DNA of 64,000 nt from Pseudomonadota bacterium (GCA_023442945.1 JAEZWW010000069.1:13712-77711), one strand, 5' to 3'; positions 32,911 through 41,295 are shown, counted from the first letter of the stretch. A program made the numbers and translations. The notes: generated from the sequence alone by a model not told the origin.

Positions 32911-34207
32911 TTTGAACGATGCCCTGATGGCGCGCGCGCGCCGGGTGATCCCGGGCGGCGTCAACTCGCCCGTGCGCGCCTTCCGCGCTGTGGGCGGCAC
33001 GCCCCGTTTTGTCGAACGCGCCCACGGCGCCTATTTCTGGGACGCCAACGACCAGCGCTACATCGACTACATCGGCTCCTGGGGCCCGATGATCCTGGGC
33101 CACGGCCACCCCGCCGTGCTCGAAGCTGTGCGCAAGGCGGCCGAACAGGGCTTTTCCTTCGGCGCGCCGACCGAGCGCGAGATCGAGCTGGCCGAAGAAA
33201 TCCTGTCCCTGGTGCCGTCGATGGAAATGGTGCGCCTGGTCAGCTCCGGCACCGAGGCGGGCATGAGCGCGATCCGCCTGGCGCGCGGCGCCACCGGCCG
33301 CGACACGATCATCAAGTTTGAGGGCTGCTACCACGGCCATGCCGACGCCCTGCTGGTCAAGGCCGGGTCGGGCCTGGCCACCTTCGGCAACCCGACCAGC
33401 GCCGGCGTGCCGCCCGAAGTGGTGCAGCACACGCTGGTACTCGAATACAACAACGTCGCCCAGTTGGAGCAGGCCTTTGCCGAGCACGGCCCCAGCATCG
33501 CCGGGCTGATCATGGAGCCGATCGCCGGCAACATGAACTTCGTGCGCGCCAGCGTCGACTTCACCCGCCGTGTGCGCGAACTCTGCACCCAGCACGGCGC
33601 CTTGCTGATCTACGACGAAGTCATGACCGGCTGCCGCGTCGCTCTGGGCAGTGCGCAAAGCGTGTACGCGCAGGCGATCCCCGGGTTTGAGCCCGACATC
33701 ACCGTCATGGGCAAGGTCATCGGCGGCGGCATGCCGCTGGCGGCCTTTGGCGGCAAGCGCAGCGTGATGGAGCAACTCGCGCCGCTCGGCCCCGTCTACC
33801 AGGCCGGCACGCTGTCGGGCAACCCGGTCGCCACCGCCTGCGGCCTGGCCACGCTGCGCGAAATCAAGCGCCCCGGCTTCTTCGACGCGCTCAGCGCCAA
33901 GACGCAGCGCCTGGTCGACGGCCTGAAAAGCGTCGCCGCCGAAGAAGGCGTGCCCTTCGTGGCCGACTGCCAGGGCGGCATGTTCGGCTTCTTCCTGCTG
34001 CCCACGCTGCCGCAGAATTACACCGAGGTCATGAAGAGCAACGGCGAGCACTTCAACCAGCTGTTCCACGCCCTGCTGGACCGCGGCGTCTACATCGCCC
34101 CGGCGCTGTACGAAGCCGGCTTTGTCAGCGGCGCCCACAGCGACGCCGACATCGACGCCACCCTGGCCGCGGCCCGCGAAGCCTTCCGCACGCTACCGAA
34201 AGCGTAG
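32894..34207 (+). CDS. hemL: Glutamate-1-semialdehyde 2,1-aminomutase
   Basis: PLP enzyme producing 5-aminolevulinate for tetrapyrrole synthesis by the C5 pathway. 437 residues from ATG 32894; the longer frame back to 32813 lies within thiD. Family motifs: VIPGGVNSPVRAF at the N-terminus, SSGTEAGMSAIRLARG, DEVMTG, and the PLP lysine Lys274 in VMGKVIGGGMP. The stop codon TAG and last four codons lie within a REP-A hairpin, and three REP-A copies follow. Confidence 0.96.
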   Translation: MTSNTDLNDALMARARRVIPGGVNSPVRAFRAVGGTPRFVERAHGAYFWDANDQRYIDYIGSWGPMILGHGHPAVLEAVRKAAEQGFSFGAPTEREIELAEEILSLVPSMEMVRLVSSGTEAGMSAIRLARGATGRDTIIKFEGCYHGHADALLVKAGSGLATFGNPTSAGVPPEVVQHTLVLEYNNVAQLEQAFAEHGPSIAGLIMEPIAGNMNFVRASVDFTRRVRELCTQHGALLIYDEVMTGCRVALGSAQSVYAQAIPGFEPDITVMGKVIGGGMPLAAFGGKRSVMEQLAPLGPVYQAGTLSGNPVATACGLATLREIKRPGFFDALSAKTQRLVDGLKSVAAEEGVPFVADCQGGMFGFFLLPTLPQNYTEVMKSNGEHFNQLFHALLDRGVYIAPALYEAGFVSGAHSDADIDATLAAAREAFRTLPKA

Positions 34208-34243
34208 CTGGCTGCGCAGGTGGTTGTAGGGCCAGGGGCCGAA
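34192..34243 (+). repeat. REP-A copy 7 (overlaps hemL stop)
   Basis: REP-A copy on the plus strand. Its 5' hairpin GCTACCGAAAGCGTAGC contains the end of hemL. Confidence 0.88.
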
Positions 34244-34381
34244 ATGGTGGCTTGATCGCGATTCTCGTACGGACACCCTGGCCTCGCCCATTCACCGCCT
34301 TACGTCCGGCGCGCCACAAGGCGGCGGTGCGCGGGCCGCGCCACCTAGGCGCGAGCCGAAAAACGGACGCGTCAAGCGGCG

Positions 34382-34432
34382 CGCTTCAAAATAGATAGCT
34401 GGCCGCGCAGGTGACTGTAGGGCCAGCGCGGC
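34382..34432 (+). repeat. REP-A copy 8
   Basis: Plus-strand REP-A copy (ATAGCTGGCCGCGCAGGTGA...GTAGGGCCAGCG) in the gap after hemL. Confidence 0.85.
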
Positions 34433-34580
34433 TTCTTATTAAAACTTTGGCCAAAGCGCTGCGCCATCGGCCGCCCCAACGCGCGCTCGCCAGGCGCCCA
34501 ACCGCAGCGCGTGGCCAAGCGCCCCCCGGTGGCAAGCTGCATCGCACCACATCGCTCCCCACCGCATCACTCACTCGCCC

Positions 34581-34634
34581 GCTTCCAAAAGCGTAGCTGC
34601 TCGCGCAAATGGCTGTAGGGCCACCGCCTCATTT
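34581..34634 (+). repeat. REP-A copy 9
   Basis: Plus-strand REP-A copy with a GCTTCCAAAAGCGTAGC hairpin-like start and GTAGGGCCACCGCC end. Confidence 0.83.
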
Positions 34635-34820
34635 CCTTGCCAACCTGGCGTTCACCCAACACGCCGCCCGGCGCGTCGCCCGGCCCTATTTCACAGTCCA
34701 AGCGCACCCACGTTGCGCGCCGCGCCGGGCGCGTGATTTTGTCGACGTTCGCGCGCAACAGGTGGCCACAGCGGACGGCCGATTGGGTATGCTGCGGCCA
34801 CTTTGCCCAAAGGTAACCGA

Positions 34821-35366
34821 ATGAAAACACCTGCTCTGCTCCTGCTGGCCGCGCTGATGGCCGTTTCCACCGCCGCGCCCGCCAAGGGCATCAAGATCCG
34901 CAGCGGCGGCTCGCACCACGGCTCGTCGCACAGCGAACCGACGACGGTGCACGTGCCGCACCCGCACGTCAGCGGCTCCAACGAACCGAGCGAAGACAGC
35001 CAGCAAGCCGCCGCGCACGCCGCGGGCGTGGTGGCCGACACCAAGGCCAAGCGCTCGGCCGCGATGAACGACCGCCTGAACGCCGAGCTGGCCGCCCAGC
35101 GCGCCGCCACGCCGCCCGGCCCACCCGTTGGCCAAGTCGTGGCCAAGGCACCCGTCGCCGAGCCGGTGCAACTGGCGGCCAACGAACAGCGCCTGACCAA
35201 GCCGGTCACCGTCGGCAAGGTCGCTGCGCTGCCCAAGCCCACGACGGCCGACATCAGCACGCTGGTGCCGCGCGACTCGGCCCGCAAGCCCCACGACGAA
35301 CTGCGCCGCGACGACCGCTACAACGGCTACGGCGTGAACTGCTCGCTGTACCCGTCGCGTTGCTGA
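34821..35366 (+). CDS. Small secreted protein of unknown function
   Basis: 181 residues from the ATG at 34821, preceded by AAAGG. Clear Sec signal peptide (MKTPALLLLAALMAVSTAAPAKG). The mature part is low-complexity: a His/Ser-rich stretch (GGSHHGSSHSEPTTVHVPHPH) near the N-terminus, an Ala/Gln-rich middle predicted to be helical or disordered, and a C-terminal segment DRYNGYGVNCSLYPSRC with a cysteine pair that could form a disulfide. The histidine cluster might bind metal. No family recognised. Confidence 0.75.
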   Translation: MKTPALLLLAALMAVSTAAPAKGIKIRSGGSHHGSSHSEPTTVHVPHPHVSGSNEPSEDSQQAAAHAAGVVADTKAKRSAAMNDRLNAELAAQRAATPPGPPVGQVVAKAPVAEPVQLAANEQRLTKPVTVGKVAALPKPTTADISTLVPRDSARKPHDELRRDDRYNGYGVNCSLYPSRC

Positions 35367-35415
35367 GCGCGCGCCGCTGCGAGAGTTGCCCTTCTTCTTG
35401 AGCAGGCAAGTCGAA

Positions 35416-35835
35416 ATGTTTGCGCTGCTGAGACTGTTGGTTACCAAGCACAGCGTCTCGCTAACTCCAACCATCGCGACACTTGGTCAAACAGAAATCG
35501 TCTTCAGCTCCACTAGGCCGCTCGTCGCGTTGAATGATTCTGCGCAAGTTGCTATCGACGTATCTAGCATCGTCCCTTTCACGCATCCCGAAGAAACGAT
35601 TCAGCGAGGCGAAATGGCCTTTCCCCCTGGCTGCATTCGGGCGACAGCCAAGAATGCAGACGGAACTTTGACCATCTTCTCGAGACAAATAGTCGGCTGT
35701 GCATTGAACGGAGCTCACATCCACCTGTTTCGAGAAAAGGGGGCACACCAGAAGGCGAGATTCTTGTCTATCAGCCTATGGGCATGCCGTTCCGTACCAC
35801 ATACGTCAGTCACGTGGTTCAGTTACGGCAAGTGA
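35416..35835 (+). CDS. Hypothetical protein, lower-GC orphan ORF
   Basis: 139 residues from ATG 35416 (the frame is open from a TTG at 35386). No family recognised and no clear signal peptide. The sequence alternates hydrophobic and polar residues in a beta-rich pattern. Two sampled 60-bp stretches here are about 50-52% GC, well below the neighbours, suggesting acquisition or relaxed constraint. It lies between the secreted protein and a bidirectional terminator. A shorter ORF on the opposite strand (35461-35748) is a weaker alternative. Confidence 0.45.
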   Translation: MFALLRLLVTKHSVSLTPTIATLGQTEIVFSSTRPLVALNDSAQVAIDVSSIVPFTHPEETIQRGEMAFPPGCIRATAKNADGTLTIFSRQIVGCALNGAHIHLFREKGAHQKARFLSISLWACRSVPHTSVTWFSYGK

Positions 35836-35903
35836 AGTCCTTTTGACTCAGGTCGCGCTTCCTACTGCCCCGCCGTTTCGATTTCACCAAAACAGAAAGC
35901 AAA

Positions 35904-35928
35904 AGAGCGGCTGAGCCGCTCTTTTTTT
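35904..35928 (+). terminator. Bidirectional Rho-independent terminator
   Basis: Perfect 8-bp stem AGAGCGGC/GCCGCTCT with a TGA loop, followed by seven Ts on the plus strand. On the minus strand it is followed by TTTTGCTTTC. It sits between the plus-strand orphan ORF and the convergent purH. Confidence 0.9.
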
Positions 35929-35929
35929 G

Positions 35930-35974
35930 TGAGCTGCCTGCGCAGGTGGTTCTAGCGCCGCAGCCCAATTTGCC
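35930..35974 (+). repeat. REP-A copy 10
   Basis: Plus-strand REP-A copy (GAGCTGCCTGCGCAGGTGGT...CAGCCCAATTTG) directly after the terminator and 9 bp before the purH stop. Confidence 0.83.
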
Positions 35975-35982
35975 TTAAAAAA

Positions 35983-37587
35983 TCAGTGGCGGAAGTGGCG
36001 GACCCGCGTGAACACCATGGCCACGCCGCGTTCGTTGGCGGCGTCGATCACTTCCTGGTCGCGCATCGACCCGCCGGGCTGGATCACGCAGCTGGCGCCG
36101 TGGTCGATCACCACGTCCAACCCGTCGCGGAACGGGAAGAAGGCGTCGCTGGCCACGGCCGAGCCCTGCAGCGACAAGCCCGCGTGCTGCGCCTTGATGC
36201 TGGCGATGCGCGCCGAATCCAGTCGGCTCATCTGGCCCGCACCCACGCCCAGCGTCATGCCGTCCTTGCAGAAGACGATGGCGTTGCTCTTCACAAACTG
36301 CGCGACCTGCCAGGCAAACAGCAGGTCCTGGATCTGCTGCGGCGTGGGCTGCAGCTTCGTCACCACCTCCAGATCGCTGGCTTTCAGGTCGTGGAAGTCC
36401 GCGGTCTGGATCAAGAGGCCTGAGCCGACGCGCTTGACGTCCATCGCGTTCTGGCCGCGCGCCCAGGGCGTGTCGCCATCGCGCTGCACGCCGTCCAGCG
36501 AAATCTGCAGCAGCCGCACGTTCGCCTTGGCGGCGAAGATCGCGCGTGCTTCGGGGCTGAAGTCGGGCGCCATCAGCACTTCGACAAACTGCTTGGACAC
36601 CGCTTCGGCCGTGGCGCCATCGACCGGCACGTTGAAGGCGATGATGCCGCCGAAGGCGCTGGTCGGGTCGGTCTGGAAGGCCTTTTGGTACGCCGCCAGC
36701 GCGCCGTCCGCCACCGCCACGCCGCAGGGGTTGGCGTGCTTGACGATCACGCAGGCGGGCTGCACGAACTGCTTGACGCATTCCCAGGCCGCGTCGCCAT
36801 CGGCGATGTTGTTGTACGACAGCTCCTTGCCCTGCAGCTGCACCGCCGCCACCAGCGAACCCGGCGCGGGGTACAGGTCGCGGTAGAAGGCGGCCTGCTG
36901 GTGCGGGTTCTCGCCGTAGCGCAGGTCCTGCAGCTTGATGAAGCGGCCATTGCTTTGCGCAGGGAATAGCGTCCTGGCCTGCTCCCCGTCTGCGCTAGCA
37001 GCATCGAATTCGATAGCAGACAGGTAATCGCTGATGGCCGCGTCGTAGTTGCTGATGCGGTTGAACGCGGCCACCGCCAAGCCGAAACGCGTCTTGTCGG
37101 ACAACTTGCCGCCGCCGGCCTGCAACTCGGCCAGCACCGGCGCGTACTGGCTGGCGTCGGTCAGCACGGCCACGTCTTTCCAGTTCTTGGCGGCGCTGCG
37201 CACCATGGCCGGCCCGCCAATGTCGATGTTCTCGATCGCGTCCGCCAGCGTGCAGCCGGGCTTGGCCACCGTCGCCTCAAACGGGTACAGGTTGACCACC
37301 AGCAAATCGATGGTGCCAATGCCGTGCTGCGCCAGCGCGGCCATGTGCGCCGGTACATCGCGCCGCGCCAGCAAACCGCCGTGCACCTTCGGGTGCAGCG
37401 TCTTCACGCGGCCGTCCAGCATCTCAGGGAACTGCGTCACCTCCGCCACCTCGGTCACCGGCAAACCAGCGTCCTCCAGCAGCTTGGCCGTGCCGCCGGT
37501 CGACAGCAAGTTGAACCCCAGCGCCACCAAGGCACCCGCGAACTCGGCCACGCCGGTCTTGTCGGAAACAGAAATCAGCGCATTCAT
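35983..37587 (-). CDS. purH: Bifunctional AICAR transformylase / IMP cyclohydrolase
   Basis: Catalyses the last two steps of IMP synthesis. 534 residues from ATG 37587 (MNALISVSDKTGVAEFAG). An in-frame Met 27 bp further up adds a non-conserved MVSKYLDQA. N-terminal MGS-like cyclohydrolase domain (1 to about 200), then the AICARFT domain with KHANPCG, RYGENPHQ and the late AFFPFRDG segment. The terminator and REP-A copy 10 lie beyond the stop. Confidence 0.96.
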   Translation of the reverse strand: MNALISVSDKTGVAEFAGALVALGFNLLSTGGTAKLLEDAGLPVTEVAEVTQFPEMLDGRVKTLHPKVHGGLLARRDVPAHMAALAQHGIGTIDLLVVNLYPFEATVAKPGCTLADAIENIDIGGPAMVRSAAKNWKDVAVLTDASQYAPVLAELQAGGGKLSDKTRFGLAVAAFNRISNYDAAISDYLSAIEFDAASADGEQARTLFPAQSNGRFIKLQDLRYGENPHQQAAFYRDLYPAPGSLVAAVQLQGKELSYNNIADGDAAWECVKQFVQPACVIVKHANPCGVAVADGALAAYQKAFQTDPTSAFGGIIAFNVPVDGATAEAVSKQFVEVLMAPDFSPEARAIFAAKANVRLLQISLDGVQRDGDTPWARGQNAMDVKRVGSGLLIQTADFHDLKASDLEVVTKLQPTPQQIQDLLFAWQVAQFVKSNAIVFCKDGMTLGVGAGQMSRLDSARIASIKAQHAGLSLQGSAVASDAFFPFRDGLDVVIDHGASCVIQPGGSMRDQEVIDAANERGVAMVFTRVRHFRH

Positions 37588-37610
37588 GGCTTGATCCAGA
37601 TATTTAGAAA

Positions 37611-37665
37611 CCAAATCGGCCGCCAGCCTTAGTGAAATTTGCGCGGGCAGCTATGAAATTAAAAG
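37611..37665 (-). repeat. REP-A copy 11
   Basis: Degenerate REP-A copy on the minus strand (plus-strand text CCAAATCGGCCGCCAGCCTT...GGGCAGCTATGAAATTAA), 24 bp before the purH start. Confidence 0.75.
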
Positions 37666-37819
37666 CGACCAGTAAAACAACTCTTGTCTGAAACAAGGCC
37701 AGCGCGGCCGGCGAGCATCGCGTGCTGGGCGGCAGCAAGCGTCGACACGCCCCCACACGATGACACCACCAGCTGGCCCGTCCGCACAAGCCCAGTCACC
37801 TTCAGCACCCCACCGCACC

Positions 37820-37958
37820 AATGGCCGCGGAGCAGGCCGCCCCAGCGAACGCCGTGCTCGGGCTTGCACCGAGCACTGGCGTTGTCCCCCTGCCCGGAGC
37901 GCGTCAGCGCGCAGAGAGCGGGGGGAAGGCGCCGCTAGGCGACTCAGGGGGGTGCCCG
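37820..37958 (-). repeat. REP-B copy c (fis 3' end)
   Basis: Longest REP-B copy. CCAGCGAACGCCGTGCTCGG pairs with CCGAGCACTGGCGTT; a second GTCCCCC...GGGGGAAGGCGCC module and a GCGACTCAGGGGGGTG end follow. It begins at the fis stop on the minus strand. Confidence 0.78.
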
Positions 37959-38195
37959 TCATATCAATTTATGCTCGACCAGCTTCTTGCGCAGCGTGTT
38001 GCGGTTCATCCCCAGCCATTCGGCCGCGCGCGACTGGTTCTGCCCAGCCTGCTGCATCACCACGTCCAGCAGCGGCCTTTCGACGACGCGGGTCACCATG
38101 TCGTACAAACCGGCGGGCTCGATCCCGCGCAGGTCCCGGAAGTAGGCCTCCAGGCTTTCCCTGACACAGGCGTCGATCGGATTCTTGTTGTTCAT
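37959..38195 (-). CDS. fis: Fis family DNA-binding protein
   Basis: Nucleoid-associated factor for inversion stimulation, 78 residues from ATG 38195 (MNNKNPIDACVRESLEAY). A longer frame to 38237 only overlaps dusB. The C-terminal helix-turn-helix is NQSRAAEWLGMNRNTLRKKL, the DNA-binding part conserved in Fis and NtrC. It follows dusB by 2 bp, the same dusB-fis operon as in Enterobacteria and other Betaproteobacteria. Confidence 0.93.
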   Translation of the reverse strand: MNNKNPIDACVRESLEAYFRDLRGIEPAGLYDMVTRVVERPLLDVVMQQAGQNQSRAAEWLGMNRNTLRKKLVEHKLI

Positions 38196-38197
38196 GC

Positions 38198-39238
38198 TCA
38201 GCGGGCCTCCAACGCGCCCGTGGGGTTTGACGCCCACGCCTCCACCGGCAGGCGCTCATGCTGCGCTGCCAGTTCCTCAAAATAGTCCGCGACCGACTGC
38301 CATTGCAGCTCGGCGCTGTCGATGCCGTTGATGCGCTCGCGCAGGGCGTCGCCGCCCGGCAGGCTGCGCACATACCAGCCAATGTGTTTGCGGGCCGAGC
38401 GCACGCCGGTGTGCTCGCCGTACAGGCCGTAGTGGTCCTGCAAATGTTCCAGCAGCGCGCGCCGCACTTCCAGCACCAGCGGCGGCGCCAGGTGTTCGCC
38501 CGTCGCCAGAAAGTGGGCAACCTCGCGGAACAGCCAGGGGCGGCCTTGCGCGGCGCGGCCGATCATCACCGCGTCGGCGCCGGTGGCGCGCAGCACGTCG
38601 CGCGCGCGTTCGGGCGAATCGATGTCGCCGTTGGCCACCACCGGAATGCGCAGCGCGGCCTTGATGGCGGCGACGGTGTCGTGCTCGGCCAAGCCCTTGT
38701 AGCCCTGCTCGCGCGTGCGGCCGTGCACAGTCACCATCTGCACGCCAACGCTTTCGGCGGCGCGCGCCAGGGCCGGCGCGTTTTTCACCTGCGCGCACCA
38801 GCCGGTGCGCATCTTCAGCGTGACGGGCACGCCGTGCGGCGCGCAGGCGGCGACCACGGCTTCAATGATGTGCAGCGCCAGCGCCTCGTCCTGCATCAGC
38901 GCGCTGCCGGCCCATTTGTTGCACACCTTCTTGGCCGGGCAACCCATGTTGATGTCGATGATCTGCGCGCCGCGGTCGACGTTGTAGGCCGCGGCCTCGG
39001 CCATCATGGCCGCGTCGGTGCCGGCGATCTGCACCGCGATCGGGCCAGGCTCGCCCGTGTGGTCGGCGCGGCGGCTGGTCTTGAGCGTCTGCCACAAGTC
39101 CTTGCGCGACGTGACCATTTCGCTGACGGCGTAGCCCGCGCCAAAGCGCCGGCACAACTGGCGGAACGGCCGGTCGGTCACCCCCGCCATGGGGGCGACA
39201 AACAGCTGATTGGGAAGGGGGTAAGGGCCGATCTGCAT
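38198..39238 (-). CDS. dusB: tRNA-dihydrouridine synthase B
   Basis: FMN-dependent enzyme reducing uridines in the tRNA D-loop. 346 residues. TIM-barrel start FVAPMAGVTDRPFR, substrate and catalytic motif DINMGCPAKKVCNKWAGSAL with the proton-donor Cys106, later ANGDID and a phosphate-binding GRAAQGRPWLF segment. First gene of dusB-fis; divergent from the YqaA-type gene. Confidence 0.95.
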   Translation of the reverse strand: MQIGPYPLPNQLFVAPMAGVTDRPFRQLCRRFGAGYAVSEMVTSRKDLWQTLKTSRRADHTGEPGPIAVQIAGTDAAMMAEAAAYNVDRGAQIIDINMGCPAKKVCNKWAGSALMQDEALALHIIEAVVAACAPHGVPVTLKMRTGWCAQVKNAPALARAAESVGVQMVTVHGRTREQGYKGLAEHDTVAAIKAALRIPVVANGDIDSPERARDVLRATGADAVMIGRAAQGRPWLFREVAHFLATGEHLAPPLVLEVRRALLEHLQDHYGLYGEHTGVRSARKHIGWYVRSLPGGDALRERINGIDSAELQWQSVADYFEELAAQHERLPVEAWASNPTGALEAR

Positions 39239-39359
39239 GCGCTGATTCCCTGCGGCTCATCGGTCAACGAAGGCGGGCCGCGCGGGCAGAGGGGCGAATT
39301 TTAACTGCTTAAACTTTCAGCAACTGAAACCGTTCGTCGAATACCTACACTCGCACCCC

Positions 39360-39851
39360 ATGGAAGCTTGGCTGACCGCCCACCTGCACACGCTGATGCA
39401 AGCGCTGGCCTTGCCCGAATTCGGTTTGTCGACCGTCTTCATCGTCGCCTTCGTGTCGGCGACGCTGCTGCCGCTGGGGTCTGAGCCGGCGGTGTTCGGG
39501 CTGATCAAGCTCAATCCCGACCTGTTCTGGCCGGCCATCCTCGTGGCCACACTCGGCAACACGCTGGGCGGCATGCTGAGCTGGTGGATGGGCTTGGGCG
39601 CGCACCAGTTGGTCGACCATTACCGCCACTCGCCCACGCATTTGCGCGCGCTGCGCTGGCTGGAAAAGCTGGGGCCGCGCGCCTGCTTTTTCGCCTTCCT
39701 GCCGGTGGTGGGCGACCCACTGTGCGCCGTGGCCGGCTGGTTGAAGATGCCGCTCGGGCCCTGCACGGCTTACATGGCGCTGGGCAAGTTCCTGCGCTAC
39801 GTGGTGATGACGGTGGCGCTGCTGTATGTGTGGCCTGGGCAATGGTCTTGA
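39360..39851 (+). CDS. YqaA/VTT-domain membrane protein
   Basis: 163-residue inner-membrane protein of the SNARE-associated/VTT (DedA-related) group, YqaA type. Hydrophobic segments lie at about 22-45, 56-80, 110-130 and 140-160. The conserved LPLGSEPAVFGL near the N-terminus and PVVGDPLCAVAGWL late in the protein are the paired re-entrant motifs of the family. Function of YqaA is not defined; DedA relatives flip lipids. A REP-A copy follows 2 bp after the stop. Confidence 0.85.
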   Translation: MEAWLTAHLHTLMQALALPEFGLSTVFIVAFVSATLLPLGSEPAVFGLIKLNPDLFWPAILVATLGNTLGGMLSWWMGLGAHQLVDHYRHSPTHLRALRWLEKLGPRACFFAFLPVVGDPLCAVAGWLKMPLGPCTAYMALGKFLRYVVMTVALLYVWPGQWS

Positions 39852-39852
39852 A

Positions 39853-39908
39853 CTACCGATTTGATAGCTGGCTGCGCAGATTCCTCTAGGGCCAGAGGCC
39901 GATTTGGC
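39853..39908 (+). repeat. REP-A copy 12
   Basis: Near-consensus plus-strand REP-A copy (CTACCGATTTGATAGCTGGC...TAGGGCCAGAGGCCGATTTG) between the YqaA-type gene and alkB. Confidence 0.92.
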
Positions 39909-39935
39909 TCAAATTTTCTCTCACACCAGCGCACG

Positions 39936-40589
39936 ATGAGCCTGCCGCTTTTTGACGACGATCCCGCGCCCGCGCAACCCAACGAATGGCTGGGCACGCA
40001 GGCCGTGCTGCTGCGCGGCTTTGCGCTGCCGCGGGTCGACGCGCTGTGGCCGGCGCTGCAAGCCGTCATCGCGCAGGCCCCGTTTCGTCACATGCAAACA
40101 CCCGGCGGTCAGCGTATGCAGGTGGCGCTGACCAACTGCGGCGCGCTGGGCTGGGTCAGCGACCGGCGCGGCTACCGCTACAGCGCGCAGGACCCGGACA
40201 GTGGCCAGCCCTGGCCGGCGATGCCCAGCAGCTTCCTGGCAGTGGCGCAAGCGGCCGCAGCGCAGGCGGGTTTTGACCACTTTGCCCCCGACGCCTGCCT
40301 GGTCAACCGCTACGCACCCGGCACCCGCCTGTCGCTGCACCAGGACCGCGATGAGCAGGACTTTGGCCAGCCCATCGTGTCCGTTTCGCTCGGTCTGCCC
40401 GCCATGTTCCTGTGGGGCGGCCTGCAGCGTGCCGACCGGCCGCAGCGCGTGCCGCTGTGGCACGGCGACGTGGTGGTCTGGGGCGGCGCGGACCGCCTGC
40501 GCTTTCACGGGGTGGCGCCGGTACCGCCAGGCGTGCACGCGTTGATGGGCGAATGGCGTGTGAATTTCACCTTCCGGCGCGCACGCTGA
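39936..40589 (+). CDS. alkB: Alkylated DNA repair dioxygenase AlkB
   Basis: Fe(II)/2-oxoglutarate oxygenase that removes N1-methyladenine and N3-methylcytosine lesions. 217 residues from ATG 39936; the frame extends up into REP-A without a better start. Iron ligands are His135 and Asp137 (LHQDRDE) and His191 (RFHGVAP). The 2-oxoglutarate-binding arginines are in the C-terminal RVNFTFRRAR. Substrate loop LGWVSDRRGYRYS is typical of E. coli-type AlkB. Confidence 0.95.
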   Translation: MSLPLFDDDPAPAQPNEWLGTQAVLLRGFALPRVDALWPALQAVIAQAPFRHMQTPGGQRMQVALTNCGALGWVSDRRGYRYSAQDPDSGQPWPAMPSSFLAVAQAAAAQAGFDHFAPDACLVNRYAPGTRLSLHQDRDEQDFGQPIVSVSLGLPAMFLWGGLQRADRPQRVPLWHGDVVVWGGADRLRFHGVAPVPPGVHALMGEWRVNFTFRRAR

Positions 40590-40755
40590 CCGTCGGAGCA
40601 CGACAGAAAAAGGTGGTGATCAAGGTCCGCGGGCACCGCCGCATCCGCCGGTTGAACTACGCCGTCTGACCTATTGCGCGGGCTGGGTGTCTTGCCAAAA
40701 ATGCATGTGCTTTGGTGTTCCTCTCACAACCCTTTTGACCCCGGAGGCGGCCCGC

Positions 40756-41295
40756 ATGTCCCATTTCCTTTCTCTTCGGCGCGTGCGCTGGACTGCCGGC
40801 GCGCTCGCGCTGAGCGGCAGTGCCCTCGCGCATGCCGGGATCGCGCCGCCGGGCGGCAGCATCGACTTCGCGCCCTTGGCCGTGGCCGTGCCCACCGTGG
40901 GCGCGTGGGCGCTCGGGCTGATCGCGCTGCTGCTGGCAGCGGTCGCGTACCGCGTGCTGCGCGGCCGCGTGGGCGGACGGCTGATGGCCCACCTGGTGCT
41001 GATCGGCGGCGCGCTGGTGGCTGCCTTCGCTGGCGACGGGGTGGTGCGTGAGGCCGCGGCCATCGCCGCCAGCGACCAGGCCATGGCGTCGGCCACGGGC
41101 GGCACGGTCAGCGGGACGTACTGGGTACGCGCGACCAACACCAGCAGCGCTACCCTGCGGGTCACCGCCATCCGCCCGAATGCGGGCGTCATCCTGCGCT
41201 CGCCTCCGCCCGAAAGCCCCGAATGCACGGTGGGTGCCCAGGTTGCGGCCGGGGCCAAATGCAACGTGTGGTTTGACTACCCCGCAGTGGAATAG
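40756..41295 (+). CDS. Probable midcut-by-XrtH protein (internal IPTL-type sorting signal)
   Basis: 179 residues from ATG 40756, preceded by CGGAGG 8 nt upstream. Signal peptide about 1-27 (ending ALAHA). An IPTL-CTERM-like tripartite signal lies in the middle, not at the C-terminus: VPTVGAW at 45-51, a hydrophobic helix 52-64 and basic residues 66-71. A second hydrophobic helix follows (about 78-93), then a 75-residue Ser/Ala/Thr-rich exported domain with a cysteine pair (ECTVGAQ...AKCNVWF). This is the architecture of proteins proposed to be cut internally by exosortase H. No exosortase is encoded in the window. Function unknown. Confidence 0.72.
   Translation: MSHFLSLRRVRWTAGALALSGSALAHAGIAPPGGSIDFAPLAVAVPTVGAWALGLIALLLAAVAYRVLRGRVGGRLMAHLVLIGGALVAAFAGDGVVREAAAIAASDQAMASATGGTVSGTYWVRATNTSSATLRVTAIRPNAGVILRSPPPESPECTVGAQVAAGAKCNVWFDYPAVE

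Larger units (their letters stand above)
34208..34820. other. Gene-free interval with three REP-A copies
   Basis: No convincing gene. It holds REP-A copies 7, 8 and 9, all in the same orientation and spaced about 190 bp apart, separated by GC-rich filler without a coding pattern. A promoter for the downstream secreted protein is expected near the right end but could not be pinned down. Confidence 0.6.
37588..37958. other. Gene-free interval between fis and purH
   Basis: Contains REP-A copy 11 just upstream of purH and the REP-B copy c just downstream of fis. No coding sequence or further signal was recognised between them. Confidence 0.6.

Noticed and set aside
36955..37030. REP-A-like text inside purH (TCTGCGCTAGCAGCATCGAA)
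   Set aside because: Only a short partial resemblance, and the encoded segment fits the variable region of PurH.
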